Notes: a model not told the origin generated them from the letters alone. Counted from the first letter of the stretch, positions 17,073 through 25,490 are shown. The stretch: DNA of 64,000 nucleotides from Christensenella sp. UBA1685 (GCA_002320595.1 DCKB01000013.1:1-64000); one strand, 5' to 3'. A program made the numbers and translations.

Positions 17073-17927
17073 TTATTTTTTTAGCGCATATTCTGAAAAA
17101 GCCGCCGCCACTTCCGGAATGGAGAGCGTCGCGGCTTCCGAGAGGGGCAAGCGCTTCATGAGATGCTTCACGAATTCGCAGCCAAGGTAATACCCCGTAT
17201 CCGAATGCCCGCGCCAGGCGCACCAGTCTCCGAAAAAGTCCTGCGTGTTTTCGCCCGCAGCCATGCGCCGGTCGAATTCCGCCGTGATCGCCGCATGGTT
17301 TTCCCGGCACCAGCGGAGCCAGTCGCCGCGGTCCTGGTGATAAAACGCATCATCCCCGCAAAGAAGCTGCTCACAGCGCATCGCAATCCCTTCCCGATAC
17401 AGCTGAAAAAGCGAGCGCTCCGCCTGCGTTTGCATTTCCGGCCAGCCGCCAAGCCGCGCCTCGTGCCAGATATGGCCGAGTTCATGGTAAAGCAGCGCTT
17501 CCATGTCCTTTGCGCCGCCCCAGGAAAGCTCCAGCACCTTTTCCACGCCGATGAGCACCGTCCGTTTCCCGCGGAACACCGTCGCCCAGCCCGCGCCGTT
17601 GCAGAGGCCCAGGTAAAACACAACGTCCACATCCGGCATGCCGGGCAGCATCTCCGCAAGTTTTTCCGCAAGCCCCTCGGCAGCCTGCAAAAACGAAGCA
17701 TGCGCGGCTTCGAGCTCCGGCGGTTCGGCAAGCGCCGCTTCCAAAACCGGGCGGATCTGCGCTTCGAAATCATATCCCCGCACATCCGCCTCGATCTTTT
17801 CCCGGAAACTTTCCGTCCCTGGATGCGCAGGGTAGATCCCTTCCGCATAGCGCCGCCATGCGCCAAGGCCGAACGGCGCCCCCGCAAGAGAGGTCATCTG
17901 CGGGTAGGTATCATATATCGTTACCAT
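17073..17927 (-). CDS. Predicted zinc metalloprotease (HELGH motif, DUF2268-like)
   Basis: A protein of 284 aa with a clear HExxH zinc motif in LLYHELGHIWHEAR, with TVFRGKRTVLIGVEKVL before it, resembling the DUF2268 group of predicted Zn-dependent proteases. No signal peptide is visible, so it probably acts in the cytosol. The ATG at 17927 has AAGGAG upstream. It is followed closely (24 bases) by the end of an MBL hydrolase gene upstream on the same strand, so the two may be co-transcribed. The natural substrate is unknown. Confidence 0.7.
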   Translation of the reverse strand: MVTIYDTYPQMTSLAGAPFGLGAWRRYAEGIYPAHPGTESFREKIEADVRGYDFEAQIRPVLEAALAEPPELEAAHASFLQAAEGLAEKLAEMLPGMPDVDVVFYLGLCNGAGWATVFRGKRTVLIGVEKVLELSWGGAKDMEALLYHELGHIWHEARLGGWPEMQTQAERSLFQLYREGIAMRCEQLLCGDDAFYHQDRGDWLRWCRENHAAITAEFDRRMAAGENTQDFFGDWCAWRGHSDTGYYLGCEFVKHLMKRLPLSEAATLSIPEVAAAFSEYALKK

Positions 17928-17951
17928 CGTACAGCTCCTTCAAAGCATAAA

Positions 17952-18755
17952 TCATTCCAGTTCGATCGTCTCAAGATCATCCGGCACGAACACCCGGCCG
18001 GAAAACGCTTCCTTTGCCTCGGCCGCATAGCGTTCCCTGCGCGTTGCAAGGGTTTTATCCTCCGTATGATAGAGGACGAGGTTCTTCACGCCGAGCGCTT
18101 CCGCCATGCGCCCCGCATCGCGCGCCGTGGAATGGTGTTTTTCGTATGGATGGAAGCGTTCACGGTCCGCATGTAGGCAGAACGCCTCTGAAAGCAGCCA
18201 GTCGCTCCCTTCGGCGCGCGCATCAGCCGCGGGGTTATACGGTTCATCGCCCAGGCAAGTGAGCTGCTTTCCGCCGGGCAGCATCGCGGAAAACCCGAAC
18301 TGTTTTGCCTTGGTGGAAAGAATATCGAACACGCGGATGCGCATGCCGAGCGTTTCAAATTCATCCCCTTCCGCAATGGGCTGGATGCGGATGCCGCTTC
18401 CTACAAAGCGAAGCTGTGCGGGCGCAAGCGTCATTTTGCAGAAGGTATTGAGCATTTCAGCCGCTTCCTGATGGCAGCGGATCACAAATTCCCCCACATA
18501 AACGCCCTTTTTCATCAGCTCCGCCATCTTGCGCACGATCCAGACCGCGCCGAGGATATGATCCGTGTGGCCATGGGTGATGAACATCCCCTCAATGGAT
18601 TCAGCAGGTAGTTGTGCAAGCTCCAGCTGGCGCAGGACGCCGTTTCCGCCGCCCGCATCCACAAGGAAGCATGCCGCACCGCTGCGCAAAGCAAAGCAGG
18701 TGTTGTAGCACCGGGTTGCCATGGCGTTGCCGGTGCCGAGCAGGGTCAGTTTCAT
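17952..18755 (-). CDS. MBL-fold metallohydrolase
   Basis: A metallo-beta-lactamase-fold hydrolase of 267 aa. The N-terminus LTLLGTGNAMATR and the metal motif THGHTDHILGAVW are similar to the RNase Z/ArsA-like group of this superfamily. The start at 18755 is chosen because AGGAG lies seven bases upstream; an ATG at 18761 would be too close to it. Substrate cannot be told; RNase Z-like tRNA processing is possible but the surrounding motifs do not decide it. Confidence 0.8.
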   Translation of the reverse strand: MKLTLLGTGNAMATRCYNTCFALRSGAACFLVDAGGGNGVLRQLELAQLPAESIEGMFITHGHTDHILGAVWIVRKMAELMKKGVYVGEFVIRCHQEAAEMLNTFCKMTLAPAQLRFVGSGIRIQPIAEGDEFETLGMRIRVFDILSTKAKQFGFSAMLPGGKQLTCLGDEPYNPAADARAEGSDWLLSEAFCLHADRERFHPYEKHHSTARDAGRMAEALGVKNLVLYHTEDKTLATRRERYAAEAKEAFSGRVFVPDDLETIELE

Positions 18756-18765
18756 CCGCATTCTC

Positions 18766-18978
18766 CTATCTTTCGTCCTCGTCCTTTCCCTTCCAGTCCG
18801 CCGCAATCAGCCGCACGGCGGTGGCAATTGCAAACACAGCAAGCGCCGCGAACACCCACTTGCTCATTTCGCTCGTCATGAAATCCATGAACTCGTTGAA
18901 GCGGTCGATCACGAAAAACGTGAGCGTCATCATCGCCAGGATCATCGTGATGTGCGGGATCAGTCGTTTGAGCTTCAT
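18766..18978 (-). CDS. Small two-helix membrane protein
   Basis: A product of 70 aa with hydrophobic segments at about 10-25 and 40-58 and a charged C-terminus (GKDEDER). The ATG overlaps the stop of the glycosidase gene upstream (ATGA), which supports real translation. No family recognised. It may be an accessory of the neighbouring surface-glycan enzymes. Confidence 0.65.
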   Translation of the reverse strand: MKLKRLIPHITMILAMMTLTFFVIDRFNEFMDFMTSEMSKWVFAALAVFAIATAVRLIAADWKGKDEDER

Positions 18979-19985
18979 TGCGCGCCCTCCCTGCTCTTGC
19001 CGTCCATATCCATAATATAAAGGATGTCGCTGACCGCGCGGCCGCTGCCGAGGCGCGGGTTCACAAGTTCGTTTTCCCAGACCATCTCAGCCGTTTTTCC
19101 GCCGTCAAGGTTATATGCGGCCTTGCAGCCCATAGCGGCAAAAAACGCGGAAAGCTCTTCAAGGGTCAGGCCCGCAGAATCGTTGCTGCGTCCTTCCACC
19201 ATCACAAAGCAGTAGTGGCCGGGTTCAAAATAGCCGATCGCGCTGCGCGGGTTGTTTGTGCGGATGCCTGATCCGCGGAAGGATGCAATCGCCGCGCCGG
19301 ATTCATCCAACAGTGCTGGGCCGAAGCACCAGGCCTGGTATGGATTGCGCGCAAGGATCGCGTCCCGGTCGAACGTTTCATCCGTAACGGTTTCCATCAC
19401 GCCATCATAATACAGCACGCAGGTGTCGTAGCCCTTTGGCGTCTTGTCAACATAAACCTTGCCGTTTCGGATAATGAGCATGCCATGGTTTAAATGCGCG
19501 GAGAAATAGTCTCCCGAAATAGCGGTAATCGCATTCGTTTGCTGCGCCATTTCAAGTGCGCGCATCGGCGAATCCCCAAATTCATCGTACACCGCCGTGC
19601 GGAAGGATGCGATGTCCTGAATGTAAATATCCGCCACATGCACAATGCTTTCGTAAACGCGCTCCGTCCGCAGTTCGATCGCCACCGTCTCGCTGCGATA
19701 CCCCGTTTCATCGAACACACAGCCGGAATCCGAAAATTTCTCCGCATACTTCCCACCGAGCAATCCGGAAGGCGTGGGTTCAGGCGTGTCCTCCGGCGCC
19801 GGAGTAGCCTGCGGAGCGGGTGTTTGCATGGGTTTCGGAGTCGTCTCAGGAAGCTCCGTGGGCGTAAGCGGGGCTACGCGCACATGGTGGAAATACGCAA
19901 ACACCACAAGGCAAACGCCGAAGACAAGCGCATCCGAGAGCACCATGCGTGCGATGGCGCGGGCCTTTTTCTGCTTCTTCTTCAT
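18975..19985 (-). CDS. Phosphodiester glycosidase family exported protein
   Basis: A protein of about 336 aa with an N-terminal membrane anchor (about 20-38), a Thr/Pro-rich linker with repeated TPAP-type stretches (about 45-85), and a C-terminal NAGPA-type phosphodiester glycosidase domain. Typical segments are AITAISGDYFSAHLNHGMLIIRNG (only part of it needed for recognition), GYFEPGHYCFVMVEGRS and KAAYNLDGGKTAEMVW. These enzymes cleave sugar-phosphodiester linkages in envelope polymers, outside the cell. The ATG at 19985 is used because the frame upstream overlaps the glycosyltransferase end; its ribosome binding site is weak. Confidence 0.8.
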   Translation of the reverse strand: MKKKQKKARAIARMVLSDALVFGVCLVVFAYFHHVRVAPLTPTELPETTPKPMQTPAPQATPAPEDTPEPTPSGLLGGKYAEKFSDSGCVFDETGYRSETVAIELRTERVYESIVHVADIYIQDIASFRTAVYDEFGDSPMRALEMAQQTNAITAISGDYFSAHLNHGMLIIRNGKVYVDKTPKGYDTCVLYYDGVMETVTDETFDRDAILARNPYQAWCFGPALLDESGAAIASFRGSGIRTNNPRSAIGYFEPGHYCFVMVEGRSNDSAGLTLEELSAFFAAMGCKAAYNLDGGKTAEMVWENELVNPRLGSGRAVSDILYIMDMDGKSREGAQ

Positions 19986-19992
19986 GTTCTTT

Positions 19993-21018
19993 TTATGAAA
20001 TCCTCTCTCCCCGCGCAAAGACGAACCTTCGCTGCAGGTAAAAACTTAACGGATACAAAGCCAGCTCCACAAGAAGCTTGGCAAGCGCGAGCGGCATCAC
20101 CCTGGAAATGAGGGAAAGCAACCCGTAATTTGCCGCCATGATCCCGGCTGCAACAAGGTAATACCGGAACACGCTGCGGCGCGAGCAATCCTCAAACACA
20201 AGTTTGCGGTTCAACATATAGTTCAGGAAAGAACTGATGACGCGCGCAAGCACAACGCTCCACAAAAGCCCTTGCGCCTGCTTTGCAAACAGCGCCGAAA
20301 GCGACAACACAAGAACATAATCCACAGCCGCTGCCAACAGGGAGGATGCCGCGAACAACAGGATCATTTTATAGATCCGCCAGGAATCCCGCATGGGATG
20401 AAAATGCGAGGACGCATTGTCCGCAATATAGACCGTCTCAATCGTGACCTCATGGATGGGCATATGCTGCCGCGTTGCATACAGCAGTACGTTGATTTCA
20501 TATTCATAGCGCTCGCCGCGCATTTCAAGCATCATGGGAATGCGGGAAACCGCAAACGCACGAAGCCCGGTCTGCGTGTCATAAACCGAAACGCCCGTTG
20601 AAAGGCGGAATACCACGCGCGTAATGGCGTTTCCCGCCCGGCTGCGCCATGGCACGGTTCCGGTAAATCTGCGCGAACCCAACACAAGCGTCTCCGGATG
20701 CGCCTCCCAATCCTCGCTCACGCGCACGACATCCGCGGGCAAATGCTGCCCGTCCGCATCCACGGTCACAATCCCTTCCGATTGCGGGAAATGCGCCGCG
20801 ATGTATTCATATGCCGTCTTAAGCGCGCGGCCTTTGCCCCGGTTTTGCGCGTGGCGCAGCAGCGTCACGCCTTCGGGCAGGGCGGCAAACACCGGTTCCG
20901 CCGCTTCGGAGCTCCCATCGTTTACTACAACGATAGCGTAATCCGTATCCCGTTTGAGTTCCGCGACTACGCGAAGCAGCTTTTCGTCCGGCTCATAAGC
21001 CGGTATTACAACGATCAT
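19993..21018 (-). CDS. Family 2 glycosyltransferase fused to a GtrA-like membrane domain
   Basis: A fusion of about 341 aa. Residues 1 to about 205 are a GT2 domain similar to dolichol/undecaprenyl-phosphate sugar transferases, with IPAYEPDEKL, VVNDGSS, VDADGQHL and a following conserved TGTVPWRSRAGN stretch. From about 220 to the end there are four hydrophobic helices typical of GtrA, with the NYMLNRKLVFE motif. It would make a lipid-linked sugar and help move it across the membrane. The start at 21018 has TGAGG upstream; an ATG five codons earlier is possible. It probably begins a three-gene envelope operon with the glycosidase and the small membrane protein. Confidence 0.85.
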   Translation of the reverse strand: MIVVIPAYEPDEKLLRVVAELKRDTDYAIVVVNDGSSEAAEPVFAALPEGVTLLRHAQNRGKGRALKTAYEYIAAHFPQSEGIVTVDADGQHLPADVVRVSEDWEAHPETLVLGSRRFTGTVPWRSRAGNAITRVVFRLSTGVSVYDTQTGLRAFAVSRIPMMLEMRGERYEYEINVLLYATRQHMPIHEVTIETVYIADNASSHFHPMRDSWRIYKMILLFAASSLLAAAVDYVLVLSLSALFAKQAQGLLWSVVLARVISSFLNYMLNRKLVFEDCSRRSVFRYYLVAAGIMAANYGLLSLISRVMPLALAKLLVELALYPLSFYLQRRFVFARGERIS

Positions 21019-21179
21019 GCGCGTTATCCTCATAAAAATAAAGCTAGTATATGCTTCCTCCGCCCATAGCTTTCAAGGCAGCCGCATACCCGTATTATTC
21101 TACTGCATCGCCGGTTGAATGAAAAGCCTTTCCTTCCGTTTTTTGTCAGTTTTATGCCGTCGCACACCACAAGCCGCAA

Positions 21180-21208
21180 TTGACCTTTTCGGCGTTTTTT
21201 GATACGCT
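21180..21208 (+). promoter_or_regulatory. Weak candidate promoter for the aldo/keto reductase gene
   Basis: TTGACC (21180-21185), 17 bases, TACGCT (21203-21208); the -10 is a poor match. The rest of the 21034-21268 spacer has no gene or other structure that I can see. Confidence 0.3.
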
Positions 21209-21268
21209 TGTATGGCAGTGAAATCGTCACGTTGACGAAATGTCTTGAATTTTGACGGAGGTACGCAT

Positions 21269-22372
21269 ATGAAGCAGCTTGGTTTTGGCACGATGCGCCT
21301 GCCTGTGGCACATGGGCAGGTTGACCTGAAGGAAACGGAAAAGCTTTTCGACCGCTTTTTGGCCGCGGGCTTCACTTATTTCGATACCGCATATGGATAC
21401 CATGACTATAAATCCGAGCTTGCCGTGCGGGAAGCGCTTGTGAAGCGCCACCCGCGTGAAAGCTTCCTGCTTGCGGACAAAATGCCGGTTTGGCTTGCAA
21501 AGGAACCCGCCGACCTTGACCGCCTGTTCAACGAGCAACTTGAAAAGACAGGGGCAGGCTATTTTGATTACTATCTGCTGCATGCGCTCGGCGGCAAAAA
21601 CCTCGAGGCTGCCGACGCCGTGGACGCATGGAGCTTCGCGCTGAAAAAAAAGGATGAGGGGCTGGTGAAGCGCGTCGGCTTCTCGTTCCATGATACGCCC
21701 GAAACGCTTGAAAAAATCCTCTCCGCCCATCCTGAGATGGAGTTTGTGCAGCTCCAGATCAATTATGCGGACTGGGAGAGCGAACGTGTCCAATCCCGCC
21801 GCTGCTATGAAACGGCGCGCCGGCACGGTAAGGATGTCATCATTATGGAGCCTGTGCGCGGCGGTTCCCTGGCGCAGCTCCAGCCTTCCCTTGCAGCCCC
21901 GTTTGAGGCCTATGCACCCGATGCGACGCTTGCATCTTGGGCGCTGCGCTTCTGCGCTTCGCTCGACGGCGTTATCATGGTGCTCTCCGGCATGTCGGAC
22001 ATGGCACAGGTGGAGGATAACATAAAAACCTTCTCGCCGCTCTCTGCACTGGATCAAGCGGAACGCGCTGTTGTGGAGAAGGTGCGCGAAGCGCTTGCGC
22101 AGATCCCTTCCATCCCCTGCACGCGCTGCAATTACTGCACGGAAACCTGCCCTGCGGAGATCCCCATCCCCGCGATCCTGCGCGCGCTCAACGACAGCCG
22201 CATTTACGGCGACGCATACGCTGCGGCGCAATATGCAAGCGCCTGCAAAGACAAAGCGCAAGCCTCCGCCTGCCTCGGCTGCGAAGGCTGCCTTTTTCGC
22301 TGCCCGCAGCATATTAAAATTACAGAGCATCTGCGTGAAGCCGCGTCCAAATTCGAGCGCGGAGACGATTGA
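21269..22372 (+). CDS. Aldo/keto reductase with C-terminal ferredoxin domain
   Basis: A protein of 367 aa. The N-terminal TIM barrel of the aldo/keto reductase family starts MKQLGFGTMRLP, with FDTAYGYHD (catalytic Asp/Tyr region), DYYLLHALGG, and VGFSFHDTPE. The C-terminal part from about 285 carries two cysteine clusters, PCTRCNYCTETCP and ACLGCEGCLFRCP, for 4Fe-4S centres. This architecture is common in anaerobic Clostridia; electron partner and substrate are unknown. The ATG at 21269 has GGAGGT six bases upstream. A strong terminator follows. Confidence 0.88.
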   Translation: MKQLGFGTMRLPVAHGQVDLKETEKLFDRFLAAGFTYFDTAYGYHDYKSELAVREALVKRHPRESFLLADKMPVWLAKEPADLDRLFNEQLEKTGAGYFDYYLLHALGGKNLEAADAVDAWSFALKKKDEGLVKRVGFSFHDTPETLEKILSAHPEMEFVQLQINYADWESERVQSRRCYETARRHGKDVIIMEPVRGGSLAQLQPSLAAPFEAYAPDATLASWALRFCASLDGVIMVLSGMSDMAQVEDNIKTFSPLSALDQAERAVVEKVREALAQIPSIPCTRCNYCTETCPAEIPIPAILRALNDSRIYGDAYAAAQYASACKDKAQASACLGCEGCLFRCPQHIKITEHLREAASKFERGDD

Positions 22373-22392
22373 TGCGCCATTGCGCCATTGCC

Positions 22393-22423
22393 GGCCGCTC
22401 CTTCCCGGAGCGGCCTTTTTTTG
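22393..22423 (+). terminator. Intrinsic terminator after the aldo/keto reductase
   Basis: GGCCGCTCC (22393-22401) pairs with GGAGCGGCC (22407-22415), followed by a run of Ts. Confidence 0.92.
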
Positions 22424-22431
22424 TTTCCCCC

Positions 22432-22460
22432 TTTACTTTCCAAAGCATTTCGGGTACAAT
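22432..22460 (+). promoter_or_regulatory. Promoter of the THF-riboswitch transcript
   Basis: TTTACT (22432-22437), 17 bases, TACAAT (22455-22460). The start point near 22467 lies seven bases before the riboswitch aptamer. Confidence 0.7.
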
Positions 22461-22473
22461 CGGAACGAACAAA

Positions 22474-22596
22474 GGCAGAGTAGGTTGCCGCGCGTTATGC
22501 CGTCCAAACAGGCGGTGAGTGCCACCCGGTCAGGGAGATCGTCGGGTGGACGAAAAGCCTTGCGCTTGCGGTGCGGTACCCGAATCCCGCTGCTGC
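22474..22596 (+). ncRNA. Tetrahydrofolate (THF) riboswitch aptamer
   Basis: The segment has the conserved THF riboswitch elements in order: GGCAGAGTAGG at the 5' end, GCGCGTTA, a CACCCGGTCAGGGAGATCG arm, GGGTGGACGAAAAGCC, and a GCGGTGCGG stretch before the closing CTGC. The 5' GCAG and the 3' CTGC can form the closing stem P1. It lies directly in front of a folate transporter gene, which is the usual THF riboswitch context. Fold not computed; identification is by pattern. Confidence 0.82.
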
Positions 22597-22617
22597 ATAT
22601 AGGAGGACCCTCCTCTA

Positions 22618-22650
22618 TGCGGTACGAGTAATTGCCGCAATTTCTTTTTT
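22618..22650 (+). terminator. Riboswitch expression-platform terminator
   Basis: TGCGG (22618-22622) pairs with CCGCA (22635-22639), followed by TTTCTTTTTT just before the folT ribosome binding site. A second imperfect stem (about 22594-22620, with AGGAGGA and TCCTCT arms) lies between aptamer and terminator and could be the alternative pairing. Confidence 0.6.
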
Positions 22651-22664
22651 GAGGAGGTTTTTCT

Positions 22665-23207
22665 ATGTCTAAAAATGCGCACCGTCATGTTATTACGCTC
22701 GTTGTCTGTGGCCTTTTGACCGCCCTTGGCGTGATCCTCGGGGGACTTTTGAGCATCCCCGCCGTGCCTTTCGGCTCCTATTCGCTCAAGATCGGGTTCG
22801 GCGTGCTGCCCGTGATCCTCTCAGGCGTCCTGTTTGGCCCTGCTTATGGAGGCATCGTAGGGGCGCTTACGGATCTCATTCAGGCGCTTCTGTTCCCCAA
22901 GGGCGCATATATGCCATGGTTTACCGTGGTGGGCACTTTTTTCGGGCTGGTGCCCGGCCTGTTTTTCATGAAGAAGCAGAAGCCCACGTTCCTGCGCCTG
23001 CTCGCGGCTGTGGCCGCCGGCCAGCTTTTCGGCAGCGTCTTTTTAAACACGTTGTTGCTCGTGGAGCTTTATGGCAGCCCATGGCAGCTCATTTGGGTGC
23101 GGCTTGCGAATCAGGCCGTGATGATCCCGCTTTACGCCGCGCTGCTGTACGCCGTCTGCAAGCACCTTGCGCGCCACAAGGTGCTGGACAAACTGGAACG
23201 CACATGA
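22665..23207 (+). CDS. folT: Folate ECF transporter substrate-binding subunit
   Basis: FolT (180 aa) is the S component of an energy-coupling-factor transporter that binds and imports folates. Six hydrophobic helices are visible, with the family stretches LKIGFGVLPVILSGVLFGP and GALTDLIQALLFPKGAYMPWF (each a part of longer conserved regions). It needs the shared EcfAA'T module encoded elsewhere. GAGGAGG precedes the ATG. The THF riboswitch upstream confirms the folate assignment. Confidence 0.92.
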   Translation: MSKNAHRHVITLVVCGLLTALGVILGGLLSIPAVPFGSYSLKIGFGVLPVILSGVLFGPAYGGIVGALTDLIQALLFPKGAYMPWFTVVGTFFGLVPGLFFMKKQKPTFLRLLAAVAAGQLFGSVFLNTLLLVELYGSPWQLIWVRLANQAVMIPLYAALLYAVCKHLARHKVLDKLERT

Positions 23208-23214
23208 GGGATTC

Positions 23215-24111
23215 ATGCGCGGTTTATTGATCGTTAACGGCTTCGTGCAGGAAGCCAATTTCCTTGCACTGCGGGATGCACTCTGCGCAGCTGCGCAACC
23301 GCAGGGGATCTCCCTTGATGCGCGCACAAACGATGCGCTGCTTTTCGACGCTTCGGCTGGCCTGCCGCTGTTTGACGCTTCCGGCTATGATTTTGCCATC
23401 CTTTGGGATAAGGATAAATACCTCGGCATGCAGCTTGAGGCAAAGGGGCTTCGCGTGTTCAACAGCGTGCGCGCGCTTTCCCTGTGCGATGACAAGGCGC
23501 TCACGCACATTGCGCTTGCGCGCCACGGCATCCCCATGCCGCGTACCATTCTCGTGCCGCGTACCTACCGCTTCGTCGGGTATGGGGACATGGCGTTCCT
23601 CGACCGTGCGCTTGCCGTACTCGGCCTGCCGTTTGTTGTAAAGGAATGCAGCGGCTCCTTTGGCAAGCAGGTTTACCTCGCTCACACGCGGGAGGAGGCT
23701 GCCGAACTGCTCCGCGCGCATGAGGGAACCCCCATGTTGCTGCAGCAGTTTGTGAATACGAGCTTCGGGCGTGATGTTCGCGCTTATGTGGTTGGTAACC
23801 GCGTTGCCGCCGCCATGGAGCGGCGCAATGAAACGGACTTCCGCGCAAATGTGGCCCGTGGCGGAAGCTGCGCGCCCTATGCGCTTTCCGAAGCGGAAGA
23901 GAAGCTCGCGCTCCGCACGGCGGCGCTGCTCGGGCTGGATTATGCGGGGGTAGACCTGCTCCACGGCCCGGATGGCCCGCTCGTGTGCGAAGTCAACTCC
24001 AACGCGCATTTTCATGGCCTTGCCGCCTGCACCGGCGTGGATGTTGCAGGAGCAATCCTTGCGCACATTGCCGCAAGCATCATGAATTCCCCTTTTCAAG
24101 CGCAAACTTGA
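23215..24111 (+). CDS. RimK-like ATP-grasp ligase
   Basis: A protein of 298 aa related to the RimK/LysX/CofF group of ATP-grasp enzymes, which join amino acids (usually glutamate) to a carboxylate through an acyl phosphate. The central ATP-grasp motifs are VVKECSGSFGKQVYLA (P-loop-like), MLLQQFV, GRDVRAYVVGNRV and the metal-binding VCEVNSNAHF near the C-terminus. The ATG at 23215 has TGAGGG upstream and lies eight bases after folT, with no terminator between, so it is expressed under the same THF riboswitch. A role in glutamylating imported folate is an inference from this position. Confidence 0.85.
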   Translation: MRGLLIVNGFVQEANFLALRDALCAAAQPQGISLDARTNDALLFDASAGLPLFDASGYDFAILWDKDKYLGMQLEAKGLRVFNSVRALSLCDDKALTHIALARHGIPMPRTILVPRTYRFVGYGDMAFLDRALAVLGLPFVVKECSGSFGKQVYLAHTREEAAELLRAHEGTPMLLQQFVNTSFGRDVRAYVVGNRVAAAMERRNETDFRANVARGGSCAPYALSEAEEKLALRTAALLGLDYAGVDLLHGPDGPLVCEVNSNAHFHGLAACTGVDVAGAILAHIAASIMNSPFQAQT

Positions 24112-24143
24112 AGTAACTATCATAAAATAAAGGAGAAAATGCC

Positions 24144-24977
24144 ATGAGTGAATCATGCAGCCACGATTGCAGCAGCTGTTCCTCCAATTGCGGAGAGCGC
24201 GCCGCGCCGCAAAGCATGGTGGAGCAAGTGAATCAGTATTCAAGCGTCAAAAAAGTCATCGCCGTCGTAAGCGGCAAAGGCGGCGTAGGGAAATCCCTTG
24301 TCACCTCCCTGCTTGCAGTGCTGATGCGCCGCCGCGGGCACAAGACCGCCATCCTTGACGCGGACATCACCGGCCCTTCCATCCCGAACGTGTTCGGCAT
24401 ACACCAAAAGGCCGAAGGCAATGAAATGGGTGTATTCCCCGCCGCCACAGAGTCCGGCATCGAGCTGATGTCCATCAACCTTTTGCTTGAGAATGAGAAC
24501 GACCCCGTCGTCTGGCGTGGCCCGGTGATCGCAGGTGCGGTGAAGCAGTTTTGGACAGAAGTCGTCTGGGGCGATGTGGACTATATGTTCGTTGACATGC
24601 CTCCGGGAACCGGAGATGTGCCGCTCACGGTGTTCCAATCCCTGCCGGTGGATGGTGTGATCGTGGTCACGTCGCCGCAGGAGCTCGTTTCCATGATCGT
24701 GGAAAAGGCCGTGAAGATGGCGGGCATGCTCAATGTGCCCGTGCTCGGCATCGTGGAGAACATGTCTTACTTCGAATGCCCGAGCTGCCACGAAAAGCAT
24801 GCCATCTTCGGTGAAAGCAACGTGGATGCTGTGGCAGCGCGCAACGCCATTACACATGTCGCCCGCCTGCCCATTGCGCCGGCACTCGCCGAAGCCTGCG
24901 ACCGCGGCATGATTGAACGCGTAAGCGCGCCTTGGCTGGAGCCCACGGTGGATTTGATTGAGCGCAGCGCAAAATAA
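24144..24977 (+). CDS. Mrp/NBP35-type P-loop ATPase (Fe-S carrier)
   Basis: A protein of 277 aa of the Mrp/Nbp35 family, which carries and transfers 4Fe-4S clusters and uses ATP. The N-terminal extension is cysteine-rich (ESCSHDCSSCSSNCGE), the deviant Walker A is SGKGGVGKSLV (about 47-57), and a C-terminal CPSC pair follows ENMSYFE, matching the cluster-bridging cysteines of the family. It ends at a strong terminator. May be transcribed with folT and the ATP-grasp gene or from a separate promoter in the 32-base gap. Confidence 0.9.
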   Translation: MSESCSHDCSSCSSNCGERAAPQSMVEQVNQYSSVKKVIAVVSGKGGVGKSLVTSLLAVLMRRRGHKTAILDADITGPSIPNVFGIHQKAEGNEMGVFPAATESGIELMSINLLLENENDPVVWRGPVIAGAVKQFWTEVVWGDVDYMFVDMPPGTGDVPLTVFQSLPVDGVIVVTSPQELVSMIVEKAVKMAGMLNVPVLGIVENMSYFECPSCHEKHAIFGESNVDAVAARNAITHVARLPIAPALAEACDRGMIERVSAPWLEPTVDLIERSAK

Positions 24978-24988
24978 GCGCTTTTTTG

Positions 24989-25020
24989 CAGGCAGATACT
25001 TTCCGTATCTGCCTGTTTTT
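24989..25020 (+). terminator. Intrinsic terminator after the Mrp gene
   Basis: CAGGCAGATAC (24989-24999) pairs with GTATCTGCCTG (25005-25015), followed by a T run. The next 150 bases are AT-rich and should hold the promoter of the ATP synthase operon; no clean -35/-10 pair stands out. Confidence 0.92.
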
Positions 25021-25173
25021 GTTTTCTTCGTTAAGATTTCGTGAAAATACGTTAACGTTCTTAACACCCATTTTCCTCGCTTTGTTTTCATTTGTGTAAC
25101 ATTCGGGGGTTCCATTCCCCATTTGGTCTATGATATATTAAATAATACAGGAAGAACTACGGAGGCTGAAAAC

Positions 25174-25488
25174 GTGAAGTTAATTCTTGCGATCATCAAC
25201 CTGGACGACGTTGCGGGCGTCATCAAACATCTCACCAAAAGCGGCTTTTCTTCAACCAAGCTTACCTCCTCGGGCGGCCTGCTCAAGGAAGGGAACGTCA
25301 CCATCATGACAGGCGTGAGCGAAGAACAGTTGGAAGAAGCGCTTGAAATCATCAACAAGTATTCCCACAGCCGCACACGCCTCGTGCCAACTCCTTCGCT
25401 GGATGGGCTTGATTCCCCTTCCACGGAAGTAACCGTCGGCGGCGCTACGGTGTTCGTGCTCGATTGTGAGCAGTTTTTGAGGTTTTAG
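25174..25488 (+). CDS. darA: Cyclic-di-AMP receptor, PII-like (DarA/PstA family)
   Basis: A 104-aa member of the PII-like c-di-AMP receptor family (DUF970). The family segments are seen: LILAIINLDD at the start, GFSSTKLTSSGGLLKEGN with the conserved Gly-Gly loop, and TIMTGVSEEQLEEAL. The start is the GTG at 25174 with GGAGG upstream. It trimerises and binds c-di-AMP in known cases; its output partner is unknown in all species studied. Here it ends two bases before the first gene of the ATP synthase operon, so it is co-transcribed with it. Confidence 0.88.
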   Translation: MKLILAIINLDDVAGVIKHLTKSGFSSTKLTSSGGLLKEGNVTIMTGVSEEQLEEALEIINKYSHSRTRLVPTPSLDGLDSPSTEVTVGGATVFVLDCEQFLRF

Positions 25489-25490
25489 CC

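Noticed and set aside
21227..22330. Minus-strand open frame of about 367 codons opposite the aldo/keto reductase
   Set aside because: Shadow of a certain gene, with no recognisable domain.
22474..22650. Cobalamin or other riboswitch in front of the ECF transporter gene
   Set aside because: The conserved elements and order fit the THF class and the downstream gene is a FolT-type S component.
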